Assembly: GCF_018282095.1 (NCBI RefSeq)
Contig: NZ_CP074126.1
Coordinates: 1,932,501-1,996,500, forward strand
Direction of reading: 5' to 3'
Source of the DNA: Pseudovibrio brasiliensis
GTDB taxonomy: Bacteria > Pseudomonadota > Alphaproteobacteria > Rhizobiales > Stappiaceae
Length of the DNA: 64,000 nucleotides
Part shown: in pieces, positions 37,612 through 47,125 of the stretch
Position numbering within the stretch: the first letter of the stretch is position 1
How the letters are laid out: each line of letters begins with the position of its first letter
Program-made: the position numbers and the translations under genes
The notes under the pieces: model-generated
What the model was told of the DNA's origin: nothing
The model's database searches: none
What the model saw: only the letters and a program-made list of their open reading frames with translations

Positions 37612-38238
37612 TTAGTTCCGGCCATCGCCAGAGGCCGTCAGCTGGTCCAGTCCGCGCCGCTCACTTGGGGAGTAGCGGGCTTCTTCATCACTGGACGCTC
37701 CGTTCGCAGAGCCGGTTGAACCGCCCTGTTTGCGGATCTGATCCATAATAGCACGCTCAGGATCTTCCGGCAGCGCCGCCACAAGGCTCTGTCCGCTGGT
37801 CACCAGCAGGTGACGGGATTTTGCATCCATGATCCAGTTTGGCTGGCGTGGTTCTGGTACAAACCAGTTAAAGAACAGCAGCGCAACAACAACAAGCAGG
37901 AAGCCGCGGGCAGCGCCAAATACGAAACCGAGTGTACGGTCGAGCGCGCCAATCCGGCTGTCCAGCACGAAGTCTGAAATGCGCATGGTGATGTAGCTCA
38001 CCACAATCAATGTCACGAGGAAAACAGCACCTGCTGCGATCGCAGTTGCAAGTGTGTCATTGGCGACGTGTTGCAGCACAAATGGTTTCAGACTTCCGTA
38101 AAATAAATAGGCGGCGACTGCGGCTGCGACCCAGGATGCTATGGAGAGCACCTCACGAACGAACCCGCGAATCATCGCAAGAACGCCAGAGATCAGCATG
38201 ATAACCAGTAGAATTCCGTCTAAGAGTGTGATCGGCAT
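37612..38238 (-). CDS. CvpA family inner-membrane protein
   Basis: 208 residues. Four membrane segments are seen in the first 125 residues (LLDGILLVIMLISGVLAMI, then WVAAAVAAYLFYG, AIAAGAVFLVTLIVVSYI and GFLLVVVALLFFNWF), with the family motif MIRGFVREVLSIASW between the first two. The last 70 residues are hydrophilic. CvpA is linked to colicin V production and envelope functions; its molecular role is not known. The start was put at MPITLLDG. It is 47 bases upstream of purF, the same neighbour relation as in E. coli. Confidence 0.9.
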   Translation of the reverse strand: MPITLLDGILLVIMLISGVLAMIRGFVREVLSIASWVAAAVAAYLFYGSLKPFVLQHVANDTLATAIAAGAVFLVTLIVVSYITMRISDFVLDSRIGALDRTLGFVFGAARGFLLVVVALLFFNWFVPEPRQPNWIMDAKSRHLLVTSGQSLVAALPEDPERAIMDQIRKQGGSTGSANGASSDEEARYSPSERRGLDQLTASGDGRN

Positions 38239-38319
38239 CTGTCGACACATGTCCCTTGTTTGACTGGCAGGCAAACCAACAAAAATGCCTGCCGGTTAAA
38301 ATCAGCCTAGGTTAAACCC

Positions 38320-39723
38320 TTAAGCGTTTTCCATTTTCTGCGCACTGGCGGCAATATTTGCTACCAGATCTCCAAGCTCCTCAAGTCCTTTGACATGACC
38401 GAGAGCGTTGGAGCCTTCCTTCATATTCCCGTCAGGGATTACCGCCTGACCAAATCCAAGCTTCTGCGCCTCCTTCAATCGGGAAGCAGCCTGGGCCACT
38501 GGTCGAACTGCACCAGACAGACTGATTTCGCCGAAATAGACGCATTCGAGGGGAAGAGCAACCCCACTAAGCGATGAGATTAAAGCTGCCGCAACGGCGA
38601 GGTCAGCTCCTGGCTCATTAATTCTTAGGCCACCAGCAACGTTCAGATAAACGTCATGCTGAGCGAACTTAACACCGCAGCGCGCTTCAAGCACGGCCAA
38701 AATCATGGAGAGGCGCGCGCTGTCCCACCCGATCACCGCCCGGCGCGGTGTGCCAAGCGGAGAAGGGGCCACAAGCGCTTGCATTTCCACCAGCAATGGC
38801 CGCGTACCTTCTATACCGGCAAACACGGCTGAACCTGGAGCAGTTGCGCTACGTTCACTCAGGAACATAGCACTGGGATTCTTTACTTCCCGTAGCCCCA
38901 TGTCAGACATCTCAAAGACACCGATTTCATCCGTAGGACCAAAGCGGTTCTTCACTGCGCGCAATATGCGGTACTGATGAGCGTTATCGCCTTCAAAGTA
39001 GAGCACCGCATCAACCATATGCTCCACCACACGCGGACCGGCAATCTGACCATCCTTGGTCACATGGCCGACAATCACAACCGTGGTGCCAGTCTTCTTG
39101 GCAAAGCGCACAAGCGCCTGAGCAGAAGCGCGAACCTGTGTCACCGTTCCCGGAGGAGAATCGGCCATCTCGGTCCAGAGGGTCTGGATACTATCGATGA
39201 TCACAAGGTGAGGGCGCTCATCCCCCTTCTTGTCTTCCAGTGTAGTCAGAATATCTTCAACGCTGGTCTCTGCGGCCAGCTGAACCGGCGCATCGCGCAG
39301 GCCAAGGCGTTCAGCGCGCAGGCGCACCTGATCCACTGCTTCCTCGCCAGAGATGTAAACGATGTTGTGTCCCTGAAACGCCAGATGCGCACTGGCTTGA
39401 GTAAGAAGGGTGGACTTTCCGATACCGGGATCACCACCAACAAGCAGAGCTGAGCCTTTTACGAAGCCGCCACCAGTCACGCGGTCCAGCTCGGCCACAC
39501 CTGTGATGATACGGGGAGCTTCTTTGGTCTCTCCAGACAATCCAACCAGCGGCACGACCCGGCCTTTAGCTCTTGAAGCCGTTTTAGGGCCAGCACCGAT
39601 GCCAGCGGCCTGCTGTTCTTCCTGAATTGTGTTCCATTCACCGCAAGATTCGCAGCGGCCTGCCCATTTAAGTGTGGTTGCCCCACAGGACTGACAGACA
39701 AATGAAAGGGAGCGTTTCGCCAT
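38320..39723 (-). CDS. radA: DNA repair protein RadA (Sms)
   Basis: 467 residues. It has an N-terminal zinc finger (Cys10, Cys13, Cys24, Cys27: FVCQSCGA ... GRCESCGEW), a RecA-like ATPase with Walker A GGDPGIGKSTL, the RadA-specific motif LRAVKNRFGPTDEIGVFEM and a C-terminal Lon-like domain (LNVAGGLRINEPGADLAVAAA). RadA promotes branch migration of recombination intermediates. The gene sits between cvpA and alr on the minus strand, with short gaps of 81 and 32 bases, so the block dnaB/alr-radA-cvpA-purF may be partly cotranscribed. Confidence 0.96.
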   Translation of the reverse strand: MAKRSLSFVCQSCGATTLKWAGRCESCGEWNTIQEEQQAAGIGAGPKTASRAKGRVVPLVGLSGETKEAPRIITGVAELDRVTGGGFVKGSALLVGGDPGIGKSTLLTQASAHLAFQGHNIVYISGEEAVDQVRLRAERLGLRDAPVQLAAETSVEDILTTLEDKKGDERPHLVIIDSIQTLWTEMADSPPGTVTQVRASAQALVRFAKKTGTTVVIVGHVTKDGQIAGPRVVEHMVDAVLYFEGDNAHQYRILRAVKNRFGPTDEIGVFEMSDMGLREVKNPSAMFLSERSATAPGSAVFAGIEGTRPLLVEMQALVAPSPLGTPRRAVIGWDSARLSMILAVLEARCGVKFAQHDVYLNVAGGLRINEPGADLAVAAALISSLSGVALPLECVYFGEISLSGAVRPVAQAASRLKEAQKLGFGQAVIPDGNMKEGSNALGHVKGLEELGDLVANIAASAQKMENA

Positions 39724-39755
39724 ATCGAATTCAGGTTCCTGCCAGTGTTCTCTCG

Positions 39756-40907
39756 CTAGCGTTTATAGTGGCGTGTATAGCGTGCTCCAAGGCTACACAG
39801 CAATTCATATGGGATGGTTTGCGCAAATTCTGCCAGTTCATCCACGTTTACATGCGCCCCCATAATCTCAACAGGGGCCCCGCGTGACAGATGCTCCTCA
39901 GGGATGTCCGTCACATCAACTGCAATCATGTCCATGGAGACGCGGCCAAAGATCGGCGCAAAGTGCCCACCAATATAAACCCGCGCACCATTGGGCTGAT
40001 CATCAGAGCTTCCAACCAGCCGGTGCAGACCATCCGCATATCCGGCATTTATGGTTGCAATTCGGCTTTTTCGCGGTGTTACGCGGGAAGCCCCATAACC
40101 CACAGCATCACCATGTGGAACCTCGCGCAAACTGATGATCTCTGCCAGCACATGAGCCACCGGAAGCATCGGGTTGGTCTCGTCCGGAACCGGATTACCT
40201 CCATAAAGCGCAATGCCTGGGCGAACCATGTCGAAATGATAGTCGTCACCCAGGAAGATGCCGGCTGAGTTGCTCAGAGACTTCCGTGCCTCTGGAAACA
40301 ACTCGCACACGCGCTGGAAACGATTGAGCTGCTTTTCGTTGAGCCCATGATCCGGTGTATCCGCACAAGCCAAGTGGCTCATGACCAGATCAATCCGGAT
40401 GCCTTTCAGAAGATGAGCCGACTCACCAATCTGCAGGGCGTCACCAATGGACATACCCAGTCGGTGCATCCCAGTGTCGAAGTGAAGCGCAGCTGGCAGC
40501 TCTTCTTGCAGGCTTTGTGCAAAGGAGGACCATTCAGCAACTTCTTCAAGGCTGTTGAGCACGGGCTTCAGATCAAAATCGTAATAGAACTTCTCGCGAT
40601 CACGGAACAAACCGTTGAGCACGTAGATTTCGGCGTGCGGCAGTTCTTTGCGCAGCTCAATGCCTTCTTCAGGAAGAGCAACGAAAAAGACGCGGGCGCC
40701 TGCGTGATAAAGTGTTTTGCCAACTTCCGCTGCACCTGTTCCATAGCCATTGGCTTTCAGAACCACTGCGCAGGTACAACCGTCTCCGACTTTACCGTTC
40801 AAATAGCACCAGTTGGAGCGCAGAGCCGTAAGGTCAATGGTTAGTTTTGCAGCGCCACCAGCAGAAACAGCACGGCGGTCAGATGTAGGAGCGGCAGAAT
40901 GTGTCAC
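39756..40907 (-). CDS. alr: Alanine racemase
   Basis: 383 residues, PLP-dependent fold-type III enzyme making D-alanine for peptidoglycan. The PLP lysine motif is LKANGYGTG (Lys51; the common form is K-A-D/N-A-Y-G-H-G, so the Gly and Thr positions differ slightly). FDTGMHRLGM, SAGIFLG, DMVRPGIALYG and GYGASRV with the catalytic tyrosine follow, and VSMDMIAVD is present. The first 20 residues are a Ser/Ala-rich extension. It lies between dnaB and radA. The L,D-transpeptidase in this window does not use D-Ala, but muropeptide synthesis links both. Confidence 0.95.
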   Translation of the reverse strand: MTHSAAPTSDRRAVSAGGAAKLTIDLTALRSNWCYLNGKVGDGCTCAVVLKANGYGTGAAEVGKTLYHAGARVFFVALPEEGIELRKELPHAEIYVLNGLFRDREKFYYDFDLKPVLNSLEEVAEWSSFAQSLQEELPAALHFDTGMHRLGMSIGDALQIGESAHLLKGIRIDLVMSHLACADTPDHGLNEKQLNRFQRVCELFPEARKSLSNSAGIFLGDDYHFDMVRPGIALYGGNPVPDETNPMLPVAHVLAEIISLREVPHGDAVGYGASRVTPRKSRIATINAGYADGLHRLVGSSDDQPNGARVYIGGHFAPIFGRVSMDMIAVDVTDIPEEHLSRGAPVEIMGAHVNVDELAEFAQTIPYELLCSLGARYTRHYKR

Positions 40908-40959
40908 GCGAATGCCTTCAGATTCTTTGAATGCCCAGTAACCTACAAAAAATCAGAGC

Positions 40960-41013
40960 AATAAAAAAGCAAGACCCGGAGCACTGCACAACTGATGCGC
41001 GTAACTCCGGGTC
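40960..41013 (-). terminator. Terminator after dnaB
   Basis: GACCCGGAG (40973) and CTCCGGGTC (41005-41013) form the stem. On the minus strand it is followed by TTGCTTTTTTATT. Confidence 0.8.
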
Positions 41014-41042
41014 AATCGCTAATTCAGTAGGATGATCCTGCC

Positions 41043-42530
41043 TTACTCCATAATTCTGTCAGGAATATGGGCGTCATCTGCCAGATCAGAGAAGCGGGTG
41101 AACTCACCCTGGAACTGTAGATCCACAATACCGGTCGGACCGTGACGCTGCTTGGCGATGATCACTTCCGCTTTGCCGCGCAGCTGTTCCATCTTGGCAC
41201 TCCACTCTTCATATTCAGGAGTGCCTTCAGGCGGTTCTTTTTTGCCCATGTAGTATTCTTCGCGATACACGAACATGATCACGTCCGCATCCTGCTCGAT
41301 CGAACCGGATTCACGAAGGTCTGACATCTGTGGGCGTTTGTCATCACGGTTTTCAACCTGACGGGAAAGCTGGGAGAGGGCGATAATCGGAACATTGAGT
41401 TCCTTTGCCAACGCCTTAAGACCCGTGGTGATCTCCGTGATTTCCTGAACGCGGTTACCCTGGTTTTTGGAGGAGCCAGTCAGAAGCTGAATATAGTCCA
41501 CCACGATCATGTCCAGCCCTTTTTGTCTCTTCAGGCGGCGTGCCTTGGAGACGAGGGAGGCGATGGAAATACCACCGGTCTGGTCCACGTGAAGTGGAAC
41601 ATGCTGCATGTGCTGAGTCGCAGCCACGAGCTTCTCAAATTCAATCTCGTTGATGTCGCCGCGGCGAATCTTGGAGGAAGAAATTTCGGTCTGCTCGGAG
41701 ATAATACGAGTCGCCAGCTGTTCGGCGCTCATTTCCAAGGAGAAGAAGCCGACAACGCCGCCATTCACAGTCCGAACAGAGCCATCTGGCATTTCTTCGG
41801 TCTGGTAATTCTCGGCAATGTTGTACGCGATGTTTGTAACCAGCGATGTTTTACCCATCGCAGGACGACCAGCCAGAACGACCAAATCTGAAGACTGAAG
41901 GCCACCCATCAGCTTATCAAGATCGCGCAGGCCCGTGGAAACACCGGAAAGCGCACCTTCACGCTGGAACGCAGCTGCCGCCATCTCAATGGTTTCTGTC
42001 AGCGCGCTGCCAAAGTCCTGAAAACCGCCATCAGAGCGACCAGTTTCAGCCAGTTCAAACAGACGACGCTCTGCATCATCAATCTGAGAGGAAGGTGGCA
42101 TGTCGATCGGCGCGTCATAAGCGATGTTCACCATGTCTTCGCCAATGGTGATCAGGTTACGGCGAGTCGCCAGATCGTAAATGGTCTTGCCGTAGTCTTC
42201 CGCGTTGATCACGGAAGTCGCATCACCTGCAAGACGCAGCAGATACTGAGTAGCAGACAGGTCTGCGATCTTCTCATCTGCTGGGAAAAACGTTTTGAGC
42301 GTAATAGGCGAAGCAATCTTGCCAGCCTTAATCAGTGCTCCGCACTTGTCGTAGATATCCTTGTGAGGTGCCAGGAAAAAATGCCGAGCTTCCAGGAACT
42401 CCGAGACACGATAATAGGTCTCGTTGTTCACCATAATGGCGCCAAGAAGCTGACGCTCCGCTTCGGCGTTATGTGGGACCACACGCATGGTCTCACTAGC
42501 CTTTTCTAATTTTTGGACTGTGCCCTTCAT
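41043..42530 (-). CDS. dnaB: Replicative DNA helicase
   Basis: 495 residues. The N-terminal domain begins VPHNAEAERQLLGAIMVNN, followed by the linker and the RecA-like domain with Walker A LAGRPAMGKTS, FSLEMSAEQLATR, VDYIQLLTG (Walker B) and SDLRESGSIEQDADVIMFVYR, an uninterrupted motif with no intein. The hexamer unwinds DNA at the replication fork. The start at MKGTVQKL has GAGGGG four bases upstream; two earlier in-frame ATGs lack such a site. It has its own terminator and an upstream gap of 336 bases before rplI. Confidence 0.96.
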   Translation of the reverse strand: MKGTVQKLEKASETMRVVPHNAEAERQLLGAIMVNNETYYRVSEFLEARHFFLAPHKDIYDKCGALIKAGKIASPITLKTFFPADEKIADLSATQYLLRLAGDATSVINAEDYGKTIYDLATRRNLITIGEDMVNIAYDAPIDMPPSSQIDDAERRLFELAETGRSDGGFQDFGSALTETIEMAAAAFQREGALSGVSTGLRDLDKLMGGLQSSDLVVLAGRPAMGKTSLVTNIAYNIAENYQTEEMPDGSVRTVNGGVVGFFSLEMSAEQLATRIISEQTEISSSKIRRGDINEIEFEKLVAATQHMQHVPLHVDQTGGISIASLVSKARRLKRQKGLDMIVVDYIQLLTGSSKNQGNRVQEITEITTGLKALAKELNVPIIALSQLSRQVENRDDKRPQMSDLRESGSIEQDADVIMFVYREEYYMGKKEPPEGTPEYEEWSAKMEQLRGKAEVIIAKQRHGPTGIVDLQFQGEFTRFSDLADDAHIPDRIME

Positions 42531-42813
42531 TCCGCCCCTCGTGCCGCTTGGCACTCTGAGTACAGCCATTCGTTGAACAGGAAAAGAGGCTCTGAACACC
42601 TTAAGCCCAGTTCTTTAACAAAATTAAATCAGCGGGGAAAATTGCAGGTTGCCAATTGACAGTCGCTACTCTCCAAACGCGAGAAAAGCTTAGTTTTTTT
42701 GTTTAAAATCAGCTGTATTCAGGGATTTTCGCCCCAACTACAATTATTAACAAACTCTTTTTTGAGGAACAGAATCAGAGGAGTTTTTGCCGATTCTGTC
42801 AGGTGTAAGGCAT
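42531..42813. other. Intergenic region between dnaB and rplI
   Basis: No gene seen. The dnaB promoter should be here. The sequence is AT-rich with several T-runs and one TTGACA on the plus strand near 42655 that has no obvious gene downstream. Confidence 0.4.
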
Positions 42814-42847
42814 TAAAAAAGGCGGAGTCAGAGACCCCGCCTTTTTC
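42814..42847 (-). terminator. Terminator after rplI
   Basis: AAGGCGG-GTC pairs with GAC-CCGCCTT; on the minus strand the stem is followed by TTTTTTAAT. Confidence 0.85.
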
Positions 42848-42866
42848 ATAGAGGAATGAAGAAAAA

Positions 42867-43472
42867 TTATTCTTCAGTTTCTTCTTCTTCGCCTTCACCA
42901 GCTTCTTCAGAAGCTGCTTCTTCGCCTTCTTCGAGATCTTCATCTTCATCAAGATCTTCGTCGAATTCAAAAGCGTCGTCGTCCTGTACGGTGAGGTCTT
43001 CACCTGCTGCCTGACGCTCAGCTTCGTCTTCAGAACGAGCAACGTTAACAGAGATTTCAACTTCAACTTCAGGGTGAAGAACGATGGATACTTCGTGCAG
43101 ACCAATGGTCTTGATTGGCGCGCGCAGGGAAACCTGGGAGCGAACAACGGTGAAGCCTGCTTCGGTCAGCTGACCTGCGATGTCGCGGGTAGCAACAGAA
43201 CCGTAGAGCTGACCGGTTTCGCCAGCAGCGCGGATAACAACGATGCTTTCGCCAGCCAGCTTTGCGCCAACTGCTTCTGCTTCGGTCTTGCGCTCAAGGT
43301 TGCGAGCTTCCAGCTGTGCACGTTCGTTTTCAAAGCGCTCAAGGTTAGCTTTGTTAGCGCGCAGAGCTTTTGCCTGTGGCAGAAGGTAGTTACGAGCGTA
43401 ACCGTCTTTAACAGTTACAGTGTCGCCCATCTGGCCAAGTTTAGCCACACGCTCAAGAAGGATAACTTTCAT
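42867..43472 (-). CDS. rplI: 50S ribosomal protein L9 with acidic C-terminal extension
   Basis: 201 residues. The N-terminal domain [17 protein letters not shown] ... [16 protein letters not shown] is canonical and is followed by the long central helix ([19 protein letters not shown]) and the C-terminal domain ending near residue 150. The last 50 residues are an Asp/Glu-rich tail absent from the 149-residue E. coli protein; other alphaproteobacterial L9 proteins also have acidic tails. L9 binds domain V of 23S rRNA and extends from the L1 stalk. It is downstream of rpsR, separated by a 150-base gap with a terminator-like hairpin. Confidence 0.97.
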   Translation of the reverse strand: MKVILLERVAKLGQMGDTVTVKDGYARNYLLPQAKALRANKANLERFENERAQLEARNLERKTEAEAVGAKLAGESIVVIRAAGETGQLYGSVATRDIAGQLTEAGFTVVRSQVSLRAPIKTIGLHEVSIVLHPEVEVEISVNVARSEDEAERQAAGEDLTVQDDDAFEFDEDLDEDEDLEEGEEAASEEAGEGEEEETEE

Positions 43473-43578
43473 GGAATTTCTCCTTTGCTGTCCTGCGGAA
43501 AGAGTGTTCCGCAGTTAGAGAGAGGCGTCGCGATCGCGATCAGTCTCTCAACCGTGATTCCGGCGGGGCCGAAATCAT

Positions 43579-43609
43579 GAAAAAGGTCAGGGTGCAAAGC
43601 ACCCTGACC
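43579..43609 (-). terminator. Terminator-like hairpin between rpsR and rplI
   Basis: GGTCAGGGTGC (43585-43595) pairs perfectly with GCACCCTGACC (43599-43609) around AAA and on the minus strand is followed by TTTTTC. It should end or attenuate the rpsF-rpsR transcript before rplI. Confidence 0.85.
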
Positions 43610-43622
43610 CAATAATCAAGAC

Positions 43623-43868
43623 TTACTTGATTACGAAAGGCAGCAGGCCGAGGAAACGAGCGCGTTTGATGGCACGAGCCAGCTCACGCTGTTTCTTTGC
43701 AGACACTGCGGTAATACGGGAAGGAACGATCTTGCCGCGCTCAGAGATGTAGCGCTGCAGAAGACGGATGTCCTTGTAGTCAATCTTCGGAGCGTTCGCA
43801 CCGGAGAATGGGCAGGTCTTACGACGACGGAAGAATGGACGACGTCCTGCGGATGAAGATTCAGCCAT
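43623..43868 (-). CDS. rpsR: 30S ribosomal protein S18
   Basis: 81 residues. The family core is [41 protein letters not shown] and [21 protein letters not shown]18 binds the 30S platform with S6. The start was taken at ATG 43868 with GGAG nine bases upstream; an upstream in-frame TTG is less likely. It starts seven bases after the rpsF stop and so is translated from the same mRNA. Confidence 0.97.
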   Translation of the reverse strand: MAESSSAGRRPFFRRRKTCPFSGANAPKIDYKDIRLLQRYISERGKIVPSRITAVSAKKQRELARAIKRARFLGLLPFVIK

Positions 43869-43874
43869 TTTCAA

Positions 43875-44297
43875 TTACTCCGCTGCAGGTGCTTCAGGGC
43901 GACGATCTGGGCGAGGACCACGATCTGGACGTGGGCCACGATCATTACGATCGCCACGACGACGATCATCGCGATCACGCTTCTGCATCATAGCGGACTG
44001 TTCTTCGTCCAGCTCTTCTACGCGAATGGTCATGAAGCGAAGGATGTCTTCGTTCAGGCCCTGCTGACGTTCCATCTCAGCAACAGCCGCGTGAGGTGCA
44101 TCTACGTTCATCAGAATGTAGTGAGCCTTGCGGTTCTTGTTGATGCGGTAGGTCAGGGTGCGCAGACCCCAAGATTCGATCTTGCCGACTTTGCCGCCGT
44201 TTTCTTCGAGAACAGTTTTGAACTGCTCAACGAGGGCTTCAACCTGCTGGGTAGAAATGTCCTGGCGTGCCAGGAACACGTGCTCATAGAGCGCCAT
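43875..44297 (-). CDS. rpsF: 30S ribosomal protein S6
   Basis: 140 residues. The ferredoxin-like S6 fold covers about residues 1-95: [40 protein letters not shown] and [13 protein letters not shown]. The C-terminal 45 residues are an Arg/Asp/Gly/Pro-rich repeat ([20 protein letters not shown]), a low-complexity tail found in several alphaproteobacterial S6 proteins. S6 pairs with S18 and in many bacteria the complex represses its own mRNA through the leader. Here the leader is about 400 bases long if the promoter at 44713-44740 is right, long enough for such a control element. Confidence 0.96.
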   Translation of the reverse strand: MALYEHVFLARQDISTQQVEALVEQFKTVLEENGGKVGKIESWGLRTLTYRINKNRKAHYILMNVDAPHAAVAEMERQQGLNEDILRFMTIRVEELDEEQSAMMQKRDRDDRRRGDRNDRGPRPDRGPRPDRRPEAPAAE

Positions 44298-44712
44298 GTG
44301 ATTGCCTTTCTGAGTTTAACAATCCCGGTATCGGCGCAAAGCCCCTTCGAATGGCCCTCAGAAAAAGGCCGCAAGAAGATGTTTCACAAGAGCGGAGACA
44401 CGAGAAGCCGGAAATCCTTCGATTCCTACAGTCCTTAAGGGCTGCCTTCCTTTAAGCCTCCGGCCAAATACCGGAAACGAGAGGGGCTTTATAGCCAATC
44501 CCCTGTAAAAGACAAGTCCTGTCGGGGAAAAATGCCTTTTTTCCAGATGCAGCCTTGACATTGCGCTTGCAAGACGGCTCATGTCGCCCCGATGAATACG
44601 CAGGCAACCAAGGTTTCCCCTAGGTTTCTTGAAGGTGCAGGCAGCTGACCCATAGGGCATCTGGACTGCTACTTATTTTGGCGGCGGTCATAATTTGCAC
44701 GTATTTGCTGAA

Positions 44713-44740
44713 TTTATAGCCGCCCCATCTTGGAATACAA
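44713..44740 (-). promoter_or_regulatory. Candidate promoter of the rpsF operon
   Basis: On the minus strand TTGTAT (44740-44735) and TATAAA (44718-44713) are 16 bases apart. The gap 44298-44791 contains no gene; it holds this candidate promoter, the long rpsF leader and the fabD promoter. I could not confirm an S6:S18-binding element by eye. Confidence 0.4.
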
Positions 44741-44791
44741 AGTGGGACACCCACATTTGACGCAATTGGAATGCGACGGAGCTATTTATAA

Positions 44792-45745
44792 ATGACTATT
44801 GCATTTACATTTCCCGGACAGGGTAGCCAGACGGTTGGAATGGGTAAGGAACTTGCCAACACGTTCCCGGAAGCGCGCGCTGTATTTGAGGAAGTTGATG
44901 CAGCTCTCGGTCAGTCTCTGACCAAGATCATGTGGGAAGGTCCGGCAGACGAGCTGACCCTCACTGCAAACACCCAGCCAGCTCTGATGGCTGTCAGCCT
45001 CGCCACCATGCGTGTGCTTGAGGCAAAAGGTGTTGACCTGTCCAAAGCTGCAAGCTTCGTTGCTGGTCACTCACTTGGTGAATACTCTGCACTGGCAGCA
45101 GCTGGCTCTCTGAGCATCGCTGACGCTGCCCGCCTGCTGCGCATCCGCGGCGATGCAATGCAGAAAGCAGTCCCGGTAGGTGAGGGCGCAATGGCAGCTC
45201 TCCTCGGTCTGGACTTCGATCAGGCGATGGAAGTGGCGCAGGAAGCTGCGCAAGGCGAAGTCTGTCAGGCAGCGAACGACAACGCGACCGGTCAGGTTGT
45301 TGTGTCCGGCCACAAGGCAGCTGTAGAGCGCGCCTGTGAGATCGCAAAAGGCAAGGGCGCTCGCCGCGCTGTTCTTCTTCCTGTATCCGCACCATTCCAT
45401 TGCTCCCTGATGCAGCCTGCAGCAGACGCAATGGCAAAGGCGCTGGCTGAAGTAGAAATCAAGGCACCGGCAGTTCCGCTCATTGCAAACGTTCTGGCCG
45501 CTCCAATCACCGATCCGGAAGAAATCCGCACTCGTCTGGTTGAGCAGGTCACAGGTACCGTGCGCTGGCGCGAATCTGTAAGCTGGATGGCGGACAACGG
45601 TGTGACCACTCTGGTTGAGATCGGCACTGGCAAAGTGTTGACCGGCATGGTGCGCCGCATCGTGAAGTCTCTGGAAGGTGTTGCAGTCAACACAGCAGAA
45701 GACATTGATGCACTCGTTGCGCGTCTTGAAGGCGCTGAGAGCTAA
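44792..45745 (+). CDS. fabD: Malonyl-CoA:ACP transacylase
   Basis: 317 residues. The acyltransferase signature is complete: FPGQGSQTVGMGKEL at the start, the active-site GHSLGEYSAL with His93-Ser94, an Arg in the downstream RGDAMQKAV segment and APFHCSLM with the catalytic histidine. It loads malonate on the acyl carrier protein encoded downstream. First gene of the fabD-fabG-acpP-fabF cluster. The start at MTIAFTFPGQG is secure from the family alignment. Confidence 0.97.
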   Translation: MTIAFTFPGQGSQTVGMGKELANTFPEARAVFEEVDAALGQSLTKIMWEGPADELTLTANTQPALMAVSLATMRVLEAKGVDLSKAASFVAGHSLGEYSALAAAGSLSIADAARLLRIRGDAMQKAVPVGEGAMAALLGLDFDQAMEVAQEAAQGEVCQAANDNATGQVVVSGHKAAVERACEIAKGKGARRAVLLPVSAPFHCSLMQPAADAMAKALAEVEIKAPAVPLIANVLAAPITDPEEIRTRLVEQVTGTVRWRESVSWMADNGVTTLVEIGTGKVLTGMVRRIVKSLEGVAVNTAEDIDALVARLEGAES

Positions 45746-45761
45746 TACACAGATTTTGAAG

Positions 45762-45829
45762 GCTCATAGGCGCCGCATTTTGCCGCGCGTATAGACGGAA
45801 CCCATAGTTCCTCCCTATGAGCTTTCTTT
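45762..45829 (+). terminator. Attenuator-like hairpin between fabD and fabG
   Basis: GCTCATAGG (45762-45770) pairs with CCTATGAGC (45814-45822), followed by TTTCTTT. The loop is 43 bases, so termination is probably partial. Confidence 0.5.
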
Positions 45830-45860
45830 AAACGGATTTAAAGCCGAGGAGACCAACGGC

Positions 45861-46598
45861 ATGTTCAATTTAGAAGGTAAAAGCGCACTTGTAACCGGCG
45901 CGACCGGTGGCATTGGTGAAGCAATTGCACGCGCACTTCACGCGCAGGGCGCAACCGTGACCCTGTCCGGCACCCGCGAAGCAAAGCTCGAAGCGCTGGC
46001 ATCTGATCTAGGTGATCGCGTTCACATCAAGGCAGCAAACCTGTCTGACCGCGAGAGCGTCGACGCGCTTGTACCGGCTGCTGAAGAAATGATGGGCGGC
46101 CTCGACATCCTCGTGAACAACGCAGGCATCACCCGCGACAACATCTTCATGCGCATGAAGGACGAAGAGTGGGATCAGGTTCTTGAAGTGAACCTTTCCG
46201 CGACTTTCCGCATCTGCCGCGCAGCAATCAAAGGAATGATGAAGCGTCGTCAGGGCCGCATTATCGGTATCACATCTGTTGTTGGCGTTACCGGCAACGC
46301 AGGTCAGGTGAACTACTCTGCAGCAAAAGCTGGCATGATCGGCATGTCCAAGTCTTTGGCGCAGGAAGTGGCTTCCCGTAAGATCACCGTAAACACAATT
46401 GCTCCAGGTTTCATCTCTACTGCGATGACCGACGAGCTGAACGAAAAGCAGCGCGAATCGATCCTGGGCAACGTTCCAGCGGGTCGTTTGGGCACTGCTG
46501 ATGAAATCGCAGGTGCAGCTGTTTATCTCGCAAGTGATGAAGCAGCGTACGTTACCGGTCAGACACTGCACGTGAATGGCGGTATGGCGATGATTTAA
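45861..46598 (+). CDS. fabG: 3-oxoacyl-ACP reductase
   Basis: 245 residues. The SDR motifs are TGATGGIG (about residues 13-20), LVNNAGITRDNIFMRM, SVVGVTGNAGQVNYSAAKAG with Tyr152 and Lys156, and TIAPGFISTAMTD. The MRMKDEEWDQV helix and the C-terminal QTLHVNGGMAMI end are FabG-specific. It reduces 3-oxoacyl-ACP with NADPH in fatty-acid elongation. It is in the fab cluster between fabD and acpP, with 274 bases before acpP, which is likely to contain a second promoter. Confidence 0.97.
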   Translation: MFNLEGKSALVTGATGGIGEAIARALHAQGATVTLSGTREAKLEALASDLGDRVHIKAANLSDRESVDALVPAAEEMMGGLDILVNNAGITRDNIFMRMKDEEWDQVLEVNLSATFRICRAAIKGMMKRRQGRIIGITSVVGVTGNAGQVNYSAAKAGMIGMSKSLAQEVASRKITVNTIAPGFISTAMTDELNEKQRESILGNVPAGRLGTADEIAGAAVYLASDEAAYVTGQTLHVNGGMAMI

Positions 46599-46872
46599 CG
46601 AAGAAATACGCAGCCGGTCCGTCCCTTGTACAAATGGGGCAATCACTACTGGCGGCTGGTAAACCAGTGCTAATTGTGCTAGGAACCCGCCGATTAGAAG
46701 TGACCTCTTGGAAAGAGGAACGGAAAAGCTGCGGTTTTCTTTGGAAGCGGCTTAACATATAGGCCGTTGCGTCTTTTCAAAAGAACCAGAGTGTGCAACA
46801 CGGGTGCCGAGTGAAATAAGGCCCCGCGAAGCGGACCGAAACACTACCTTGAAAACCAATTGAGGACTTAAA

Positions 46873-47109
46873 ATGAGCAATGTTGCAGAACAGGTAAAGA
46901 AGATCGTTGTCGAGCACCTCGGCGTAGAGGCTGACAAGGTCGTCGAATCTGCAAGCTTCATCGACGATCTGGGCGCAGACAGCCTGGACACTGTTGAACT
47001 GGTAATGGCTTTCGAAGAAGCATTCGGTGTTGAAATTCCAGACGATGCTGCTGAAACCATTCAGTCTGTTGGCGATGCTGTAAAGTTCATCGAATCCAAG
47101 CAGGGCTAA
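46873..47109 (+). CDS. acpP: Acyl carrier protein
   Basis: 78 residues, acidic. The phosphopantetheine attachment serine is Ser37 in [12 protein letters not shown], and [13 protein letters not shown] and [15 protein letters not shown] are standard. It carries growing acyl chains in fatty-acid synthesis. It has its own 5' region and a downstream terminator, as expected for a highly expressed gene. Confidence 0.98.
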   Translation: MSNVAEQVKKIVVEHLGVEADKVVESASFIDDLGADSLDTVELVMAFEEAFGVEIPDDAAETIQSVGDAVKFIESKQG

Positions 47110-47125
47110 TCCTGTTTAAAAAGCT

